Below, in pieces: positions 55,381 to 64,000 of a stretch of DNA of 64,000 nucleotides. Every line of letters begins with the position of its first letter. Position 1 is the stretch's first letter. Source of the stretch: Tomocerus qinae (taxonomy: Eukaryota; Arthropoda; Collembola; Entomobryomorpha; Tomoceridae); assembly GCA_020055645.1 (NCBI GenBank), contig CM034546.1:32426001-32490000 (forward strand). The letters are read 5' to 3'. Under the pieces are notes generated by a model, which made no database searches, had not been told where the DNA came from, and saw only the letters and a list, made by a program, of their open reading frames with translations. Position numbers and translations under genes: made by a program.

Positions 55381-57173
55381 AGGTAAATTTGTCTTCATTA
55401 GGGCAGTCAAAGTAGAAATAATATTAAAGTTCTTCGTCACTCTAATTTGGGCGAGCTTTCTGATATGGCTTGTGGTGGTAAACTACGGATTGACATATTC
55501 CAATAAAAATAAATAAGTAAAATTCTGGTGTTAATAGGGGAGTGGTGCACATTATTTTCTCCCCCCGTATGTATTTTTCATAATTTTCAAATTTGTTTTC
55601 ATAGTTACTAAACTTAGTTACGAGATATCTTGTTGTTCCTAACAGGCTTTCAATTATATTTAACTTTAACTTTTCAAATGTGTTGGGTAGACATGCAAAG
55701 ATGCAAATGGCGTGTGGGTGGAGGGGTGAATCCCAAAACACTGAGACTCTCATGTCGTCACATTTCCATGATATCTAGTTAAATACAAATAAAAATAATT
55801 ATTAAGTTGTAAAATAAATAGGTTAAATGGTTAAACTTAAATTGCAGGCAACGAATGACGAGGAAGGGTACACTAATCCCGTTTCTTCAATTTAATTTTG
55901 AGAAAATGACTAATGAATGAAGAGTGCAATTGTAGGAATGAGGAATAATAAAAAACTTTATAAACCTGGTCATTTATCTCCAAAGTTTTCAAAGTTGTTT
56001 GAGAACGCCGGATTAACTGCAATAACAATTTTGGAAAACTTTCACACCTTTTTTATTTTACGTAAAGTGTTGAAAATGAGATGACATCGAGAATTTAAAA
56101 ATCTTCGTTCAACCCTGTTAATTGTTTGTGAAAATTTTGTAAATTAGAAGAATCGAGCACATGTTACAATTTACACCATATGATTCAGAGATGAATCACC
56201 CGGTCGATCATAAGAGGGAAAAATACAAGATACAAACATACTAACATGTTAATATTATACAATATTATTCGATTGTACAGCTAGCTTGGAAATAGAATTA
56301 GAAAAATAAATTTAAACAACGACATTCAACATTATCACATAGATCTAAACATTACACCATTTTTTGTCATTTCAAGGCCTGGATTGTGTATTTATTGTCC
56401 GTGCGAAAATAATTTTATTTAATTTTAACCAGGAATCAGGAACCTTTTTAATCGGATTTAGAAAATAAATTTGCCTCCAGTTTAAAAGCACTAAAAACTA
56501 TATGGTGTATGAAACCCCTATGCCATTAATCACTAATTCAGTCCATATCGTTATCAGTTTATCGCTTTCTAAATTAAAGCGTAAGCGGATTTCTGACTGC
56601 ACATTTAAAAACTAAACACTGATTCTAAATTGGAACGATATTTGGAACGCTTGTGTTATTATTTTATTATTATTAAATTGTTGATTTTAGGCGCAGAAAT
56701 GACATTTAGTTTTAAGTTGCTACTGTTGCCAATTTTTGCCTTTGTCTGCTGCCGGTCTTAAAAACAAAATGCAGTGCAGGAATATAGGTCAAATTGGCAA
56801 AAGCAAAAAACCTTAAAAATTAACCCCTGTGGATAAATTGGCAAATGACATTTTTGATCGTTAGGAGAATTTGGCAAAAAGTATGTACGGATTCTTTCGA
56901 TTGTGGCCAGTTATTGTCCTCTGATTAATAATAAGACTACAGAAATAGAATTGGCAAGTTTTTAAATAGTTTATTCTCTGAAAATATATTAGAATGCAAA
57001 TGAAAATATTATATACAAATGTATTATGGAAACTTTATTCAGAAATTGTTTTCAGAAGAAACTGAAATGAGTGAAGATGAATTTGGAAGATATAAGATAA
57101 GAATTAAAATTGCTTCAGTTTGGTCCACTCTTTGAACAGATTTTGTAACAATTTAGTAATTTTGGCGGGAGAA

Positions 57174-57270
57174 TTATATTTCATGAACTTGTTCGACAGT
57201 TTTTATGTCTTCGGCGGGTTTTAACAATAAAGTCGATTGCAATCTTTCAATTGCTGCCAATAATTGTATT
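57174..57270 (-). pseudogene. Possible 3'-terminal coding exon, copy 1
   Basis: After an acceptor (atacaaaaccag), a phase-2 exon encodes QLLAAIERLQ then TLLLKPAEDIKTVEQVHEI and a stop. No upstream exon was found. A degraded second copy lies at 57526-57622, which supports former coding function. Family unknown. Confidence 0.35.
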
Positions 57271-57525
57271 CTGGTTTTGTATATGAGAAAATGCGATTAC
57301 GACGCCAGTGCGAGTGTATTTAGTTATATGGATGAAAATGAAATAAGCTTGTATGAATTACGATAAATTTCATGTATTTTATTACCATATTTAGAAATTA
57401 ATTGCGAAGATATAGAAGGATAGAGATGAAAAAGAGAAAGATGTAAGCCATCGACTGGTCTTTATAAAAAAATATTTATTTAACACGACATTTGCCTGAA
57501 ATTTGTCTTTATGGCGGAGGAATCC

Positions 57526-57622
57526 CTATTTCAGGACCACGTCTACAAATTTGATGTCTTCGGCGGGTGTTGGCAATAAGAGTGGTTTAGTACTGTCCTT
57601 CGATTGCTGCTAATAATTTATT
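57526..57622 (-). pseudogene. Possible 3'-terminal coding exon, degraded copy 2
   Basis: Encodes LLAAIEG, then after a frameshift PLLLPTPAEDIKFVD and a stop, parallel to 57174-57270. The shared LLAAIE and PAEDIK blocks with the same stop position suggest tandem duplication of one exon. Confidence 0.35.
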
Positions 57623-57932
57623 GATTTTTTTTAAAAATGGCGTAGCGACGCGAAGATAAAATGGTTCAATTTATAGTTCATTTAATTTTCAAAGAACATA
57701 AAATTTTGCTAATCATTAAAATACAGATTTTTAGTATAAAATGTTACAAATGATTATTAAATTATTTTATTTTATGGTCATTTAAAATTTTGTAAATTAA
57801 ATTTAGGAGGATAATGGGACTTGAATAAAATAGGCAGACCAAAAGTAACCACAAAATTACTACATCAAGAAGATGAAAAGATATCTCCATGATCCAATGT
57901 CTCAACTCAAATGACAATTTATTGGAACTATG

Positions 57933-60900
57933 TTAATACAATTTCATTAACTCCATAAACTCTTTCCCCTCCATTCCCCTCCCCCTTCCTCCCTCCCAAA
58001 AATAATAATCTGCTTTTCTGTCGACGTGGCTGGAGAGAACCGAAAAATCTTCTCCGCACCAACGCCAATCTATTTCTCCGACTGCAATTCTCTTTATTTC
58101 TCTCTTCGTCAACTCAATATACTCTTTTGGTGTAAATGGATGAGACTCAACAACGAGTTCGTCTGTCTGAAAGTGACCCAACAATTCCTCCACTTTTTTA
58201 AAAGAAAAGCTGCGTAGAATGAGTTTGTCCACTCTCCTCACTCCACCAACAACTATCGTCCCACAGATTTTGATGTGGGTGAGGCTTTTGGGTATTTGAT
58301 CTAAATTCACTTCTTTCATAATATAATAGAAGTGTATGTGTGTGAGGTTGGCAGATCGGAAAGAAGACAAGAGGGAAGAATCGGACATCCCTCTCAGTGT
58401 CAAATATTTCAGATTTGGAAGGGCAATTAGATCATCACAAACAACTTCGGCTGTATCTAAATACAGTTTTTTTATTGTTGGAGGAAGACAAGAAACGTCC
58501 AAAGAAGAATAACCAAAGTTCATCTCTTTGATGTTCATTTTCGTCTTTTCCACAAATGGAATCTGCGTCAATTTTAAGCTTTGAATATTCCATCTGGCCT
58601 CATTCCAGTTCAACACTTTCACTTTATTTAACCAAAGATATTCCATGGAGATTTCGTCACTCAACTCGATAGACATTCCCGAGAGTTGCAATTTATTGAT
58701 TTTGTGGAAGTCACAGAATTCGTTGAGATTCGCCTCCTCCACTTCCCGTCCATTTCTATTGAATGAGACATATTTTAACTCCAATTCCTCTGGAGACAGT
58801 CGATCGAAAGATGAAAGATCCAATGAACATGCCCACAAGTCAATTTTACTTGATTCTCCTTCCAATTCTAATTTAATTGTGGATCTATCATAACATTCCT
58901 TTACCAGAGAATAATTGGACTTTATGAGATCAGAATGAACTAATCCGATCAAAGTGCCAAGTGAATCTGTGGAAGGCAGGACCTCGAATTTTCGCCTACT
59001 TTCCAGAAATTCTTCAATGTTTTCTCTGCTGTCCATTTTCCAATAAATAATCAACAAATGTCCCCAAATCAGATCTCTCGACAATTCTTCATTCAATCCC
59101 AACATCCCCATCTCAACGTCACCTTCAGAGTAATTTTTCGTTTCCTCCATTTCTTCCTCCTCCAATTTCTTCAGAATATCCACACTTACAATTAACTGTT
59201 CATTTCTAGCCAGGCAAATTGCGAGGTTAAATTTTGTTGCTTTAGTTTTCAACTCGTCGGCAATTATCTTTGCTAAATGTACCGATTCTTTAAATCGTCT
59301 TTGCCTTAGCATTCCACCCAGAACTTTAATTACGTGGCTCTCATCTGCCATCTTTATACCAATTTTCAACGCTTCCTCAATCTTTCTCATACCCAAATAT
59401 AGATAAAATATCGGATCTCCAATTTCCTTTTTGGTGGGTTCTTCTTTCAAGTCCATCAACTCCAAATCTATTTCGACATTTATTCGTATTTCGCCAACTG
59501 TTTTCAAATATTCTAACATCTTTCCTAACGTTTTTGCCATTTCCCCTTTAATTGGATCTATTCCTGTTTCAAGATTTAGTTCCTTCAGAATATCCAAACA
59601 TTCCTCTTCCTGTCCATTCTTATGCAGACAAATTGCATGATTGAATTTTGTAGTTTTAGTCTTCAACTCTCTATCAATAAATCTCGCCAACTGAACCGAC
59701 TCTTCGAATCTCTCTTCTTCAATCAATTTCCTCAATTGCCATTGATCGAGTAACTCTGCTTTGACTTTTGGAAATTCTTTTCTTAGATCTTCATCAGCGT
59801 ATTTGGTGAAAGGAATTAATTTGTAGTCGATGAATCCCTCGCAGCCGAGAATCTTCCTCAGCGTCTCCTTTTCAGTCTCTTGTCCGTTATAACGAATTAC
59901 TTGCTGTAGAAGTCGATGGACACTCAACGTAATCTTGATTTCAGTGCCAATCTGCACTTTCTTTTTGGCGACAAGAGAATATTTCTTTAATATTTTGATT
60001 GCTCTTCTCAACTTTTCCTCGTTATCATAATTTAATACTTTCATGAAGAATTCGACTTCTACGTCATCTGGTCCAATGTATCCAAAGATTAACAACATTT
60101 CGTTGGCTCCTTTACCGCAATTTTCCTTTAATATCAATTCTAAAGCAATCTCTACATTTTTATTGATTGTCCTTTCATAGGCATCAAATTCAACATTAAT
60201 GACTTTTTCAAATTTATTCTTCTCAAGGTAACTTTTTAAACTTATGTTTCCTCCATTCAGAGCAGCGACAGCCAACTGAAGAGCCAAAGGAAGATTTCCC
60301 AATTGACGACACAAATCTTTGAGTAAATGATCCGGTCGCTCTATTGATTCAAGTAAAGTAGATTTTAGGAATTTCAGGCCTTCTTCTCCACTGAAAATGT
60401 CCAATTCAAGATCAGATATTTTCCCGAATCCAATCTTCTCCGTTCCCCATTCACGACTTCTGGACGTAATGATACAATAAAAGGTTTTTTCGTCTTTAGG
60501 AAGGACATTTATAATTCCATCTACCCCTTTGTAATTTTCTGCATTATCATAAATCCAGAGGCATCTAAATCCTCTCAACGAATCAAAACATTTTATCGAA
60601 AAATCTTGAACTTTAACTAATTCTTTTCTGTTTGGTATTTCCAAATCTCTGGCCAGACTTTCAAAAGAGCTGAGTAAACTGCCTTCCCCGCAGTCTATCC
60701 AGAAGATGTGATCATATTTTTGTTGATAAGTGAGTGCGTACCATTTAGCAGTGAGAGTTTTGCCTAATCCTCCCATCCCAGAAAATTTGGATGCAGCTGG
60801 GGACTCGCAAATAACGACCATTCGATTCTCGTCTTTTAAAATTCGGTCTTGTAACACATCAATTACAAGCTTCTCTCCGAATTTTCTTTCGAGAAGGGAT

Positions 60901-62979
60901 TTTATTACCAACTTCTTCTCTGGCCACCACTTTTGATTGATTTTCGGGTGGAAGAGAAGATATTTAGTTTCCGTTAGACGTAAATAATTTTTTGATGGAA
61001 TAAGACAATGCACATTGTTGATTGCTTGAAAAGCTCGTATACATCGTCCATTTCTTCTCTGCAATAGTACATCTAAAAATAAACTGATTTTCCAATTATC
61101 CTTCTCTTGGAGTATAGACAAAAGCTTCGAAGTTTTTGTAGTTGTAGTAATTTCAGCATTCTGTAACCGATAAATAAATATTTAAAGAAACATTATGTAG
61201 TGACATATGACATATTTTATATTTTACAAGACATTGTGATCGTCAGTCTTGTTTTTTAAAATCACATGTCTTGTAATTTGTGATAGTGATAATAAAATAT
61301 CCATGTAAACTTACAATGTCTTCGATTTCGGTTAGGGAAATAATGTCACGCTGAATCAAATACTCCACCACTTCATTTAGGTTTGTCAGATTTTTGATAA
61401 AGAAATCAATATTTTCCTTGAGGTTGGGGTTCATATTTTTGTTTGCTACTTGACTATCCTAATAATTTGTACAGAGTAGAGTAAGTGGTTAAACAAAATA
61501 AATTAGCTAAAGTTATGGTGTCAAATTACTTTAATTAAGATAATGCAATATTTTACCATTTTCTTCATATGGATTGTCGAAATGTTTTGTTTGCCAATGT
61601 TAGGCGAAGTCGTCGGCAAGTTGGTAAAGTTTTCACCTATAAATTGATAACATTTAATTTACAGATTATTTATGAGCAAAAATATGGATTATCAGTCTAC
61701 AGAAGACCATATTAAATATAAGTATGATATCCAATTCGTAGAACAAATATAAACAAGGGAGTAAGGAAATATTGTAACATTTTTGTTAGAGACGAAAAAG
61801 TTAAACTTTTCAATTGGTTTAAATATATTTAAATAAAAATGAATAACTAAAGAAAAAAATAAAAAAAGACTCGCCATTTTCAAATGGAATTGGTTTTCCA
61901 CTACTCAGACTAAGGGCATCTTTGATAGCTTCGATGCCTAGCATTACATTTTTGTTTCCTTGCTCAACCACATTTACAAGTGTTTGAGCACCTTCTTTCA
62001 ACTTTTCCACTTTCTCTTTTATTCCCTTCACTTTCTCTCCTACCCCTTCTACCTTTTCCTTGACGTTTTCAACATCTGCTTTTGTAGAAATATCTTTCTG
62101 TTCTAAAGTCTTTACAATTTCTTGCACTCGCCTTGCAACGCCTTCATTATCAAATGTCAATTTGTACTCGTATTGATTGGAAATGTTCTCAACTGTCTTC
62201 CATTTTCCTTTGCTTTCTCTAGTTTTGTAAAACTCGTCGAATGGCCAAAGTTTTTTATACCCGTAAATTCCAGCACCGCTTCCTGTTTTCAATTCTTTAT
62301 GAATAATATTTCCATTTTCATTTACAAGATATCCAGAAGTCTCAAATAAATCAGTCGTATTTATTTTCTTGTATTTTCCATCATCACAGTTTTTAAATAG
62401 CACCGTCCTTCCTTTGCAGACGACCTTCCTTCTTGAGTCCCCAAACAAAATGGCATTGAAAATAAAATCTTGCGACTTGTGGAACTCTTTGGCAATGAAA
62501 TCATCGTATTCCTCAATGACATAATTTATTACTCGTTCGGTCGCATCTTCGGCCAACTTGGCCATTGCTCTCCTTCCATCTCCATCCTCATCACCATCTG
62601 CTTTAACATTTGAAAATTGGTATTCGAACATCCGAAAGATTTTCACAGCAACGTCAACGAATATTTTCCTAGCCTCTTTCTTTTTCTGAGGGAGACATCT
62701 ATAAATTTTTTTTCGGTCGTCCCTGTCGAGTTTATTGTACACTTTTTGGAGAGCTTCTTCTAAAGGTTTTACAACAGTTCTTCCAAAAGGTATTAAGGCC
62801 CCTACGGCACTAGGTACAGCTTTGCTTGCTTTTTGGATAGTACCCGGTGTGGCTGTTGTTTGTCCCCCAGGTTCGAAATCAGCAGATACATTTGAAAGAG
62901 TCGTCAAATAACTAGAAAAATATTTGGCGAATTCCTCCTCCAGTACCTCCAGGTCTTTTTCAGTAGTTGCATCTGGCAT
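57933..62979 (-). CDS. NLR-like protein 2: novel domain, CARD-like, NB-ARC, LRR
   Basis: Coding exons 62979-61875, 61636-61557, 61458-61315 and 61160-57933 join in phases 1, 0, 0 to 1518 residues, the same layout as gene 1 including a GC donor (AAAATG/GCGAGT). Residues 1-320 are almost identical to gene 1, but only three or four EKVEGVG-like heptads follow. The CARD-like segment (NLTNLNEVVEYLIQ ... FLDVLLQRRNGRCIRAF) spans the intron at residue 443. NB-ARC shows GMGGLGKT (571-578), [20 protein letters not shown] and GNLPLALQL, with winged-helix [14 protein letters not shown]. Helical repeats such as [14 protein letters not shown] follow. The LRR region ([25 protein letters not shown]) runs to an intact tail DRKADYYFWEGG. 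It could be a cytosolic sensor that oligomerises on ATP binding; ligand and partners are unknown. Confidence 0.82.
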
Positions 62980-63035
62980 TAGGTTTCTAGGAAATATTAT
63001 ATTGAGTCAAAATCAAGGAAAAACAGCAAGTGAAC

Positions 63036-63310
63036 GATCTTGTTTTTCTAGACCCGAAAAACAAAATTAAAATGCACATATACATCATATACAGTTTCCA
63101 CTTTCCAATCTAAAAAACCGAATTTTCAAATTTTTTAAAAATTGTTTCTGCTATTTATTAAACAGTTGACTGAGGTGACGTATATGGTTACCCACATGTT
63201 ACCGGGCGGAGTCCCATTCTTTAAAGACTGGAAACTGTATGCTATGTCTATGTCCCCCAAACTTCGGCTACATTTTACATGGACTTTAGGGTCTAGAAAA
63301 AAAGGACCTT
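63036..63310. mobile_element. Foldback element in the 5'-UTR intron of NLR-like gene 2
   Basis: Left arm tgtttttctagacccgaaaa and right arm ggactttagggtctagaaaa pair with each other and with the 54760-55206 family. tatacagtttccact and gactggaaactgtat form an inner pair. Confidence 0.7.
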
Positions 63311-63985
63311 TCCATTTCACCTTTTGTTACGTAATAACGTAATAAACGTAATAATAAATACACTATAATGGCATTAGAATAACTACATGTAAAAATAACT
63401 GAAATAACTAAAACTAATAGTTAATAAAATAGAAATTATTCATTGTAATACTTAATAACAGAGCATTTTGATAAAACCTCTCCGTAATAACCTTCTTACA
63501 ACTACAAAACTTGATCTGTTATCCTGTTAATCTCACATTAATAATTTTGACGAACTTTTAATTTTCCTGCCATCATTACTCTATTCCTAAAAACCTGAAG
63601 GATTAAAAAACGGTTGACATTATTATTTCGTGATATTATTGTGTCATGTGTTTTCACCGAAAAGAAATATTTAATTCCAAATTAGAGAAACGTAATTTCA
63701 TTTTCATATGAAATAAATTGCATGCATCATTTCGAGATTTTCAAATCTGTTTCAGCGTTTTCTAATCTGTTTCAAAATTTTCGAATTTGTTTGAGGGCTT
63801 TCGAACCTGGTCGAGCGTTTTAGAATCATTTTTAGAATCATCCCACGGACGTAATGTACTGAATATTATAATAATAGACAATTATTTTCGTTGATGTATT
63901 AATAATATCATGCAACAGTTTTATTTTTTGAAATTTGAAGTTGAAATGAATTACTTATTTTATTTGATCTTTCATTTTAGCTCAC

Positions 63986-64000
63986 TTTCCGCAATCGGTC
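63986..64000 (-). other. Partial 5'-UTR exon of NLR-like gene 2
   Basis: gaccgattgcggaaa before a gtgagc donor matches the 5'-UTR exon end of gene 1 at 53526 (gaccgattacggaag). The exon continues beyond the window. The intron to the acceptor at 62986 is about 1 kb. Confidence 0.55.

Larger units (their letters stand above)
53601..57173. other. Intergenic region between the NLR-like paralogues
   Basis: Nested foldback elements occupy 53880-55380. From 55390 to 57170 the DNA is AT-rich with no supported gene; a 103-codon frame at 55442-55753 (minus) has no recognisable features. Confidence 0.5.

Noticed and set aside
55442..55753. 103-codon minus-strand frame
   Set aside because: No domain, biased composition and no neighbour relation; likely chance.

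Overview
The window is nuclear DNA of an arthropod, most likely a hexapod and possibly a springtail. The evidence is a ZAD-type C2H2 zinc-finger protein (an arthropod gene class), an insect-type gustatory receptor, an AT-rich base composition, many short GT-AG introns of about 50-100 bp, and dense non-autonomous DNA transposons. The lineage call is inference; no marker gene proves it. All multi-exon models below were built by hand from splice sites and reading phase.

Layout. 2257-4241 (-): a complete 4-exon (6-4) photolyase/cryptochrome gene. 5476-6205: a transposon-like element filled with a 41-bp minisatellite. 6534-7029 (+): a fragment of a membrane-protein gene whose exon is broken by a hAT-like MITE. 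7398-14908 (-): a complete 15-exon gene for a 791-residue receptor whose ectodomain is a degenerate GH18 chitinase fold, followed by one membrane span and a tyrosine kinase. 16913-21285 (+): ZAD protein with about 27 zinc fingers. 24686-25585 (+) and 35777-36658 (+): C2H2 proteins. 28684-30412 (+): gustatory receptor, followed by the relic of a duplicated neighbour. 37043-39891 (-): two zinc-finger proteins that may be one gene. 43776-46333 (+): CARD-like / F-box / LRR protein. 47805-53279 (-) and 57933-62979 (-): two tandem paralogues encoding an unfamiliar N-terminal domain, heptad repeats, a CARD-like domain, NB-ARC, helical repeats and LRRs. The remaining space is mostly foldback elements, MITEs and simple repeats.

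Two systems stand out. The first is the chitinase-like receptor kinase: all four acidic positions of the GH18 catalytic motif are replaced, so the ectodomain probably binds a glycan or other ligand rather than cleaving chitin, and could signal through a VEGFR/FGFR-like kinase. The second is an NLR-like cluster. Arthropods are usually described as having only the Apaf-1/Dark NB-ARC protein, with WD40 repeats; here the NB-ARC is followed by LRRs and preceded by a CARD-like fold. The adjacent F-box gene carries the same C-terminal LRR module and a CARD with an intron at the equivalent place, so the same sensor module seems to have been joined to both a nucleotide-switch and a ubiquitin-ligase adaptor. 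Their role in immunity or cell death is inference.
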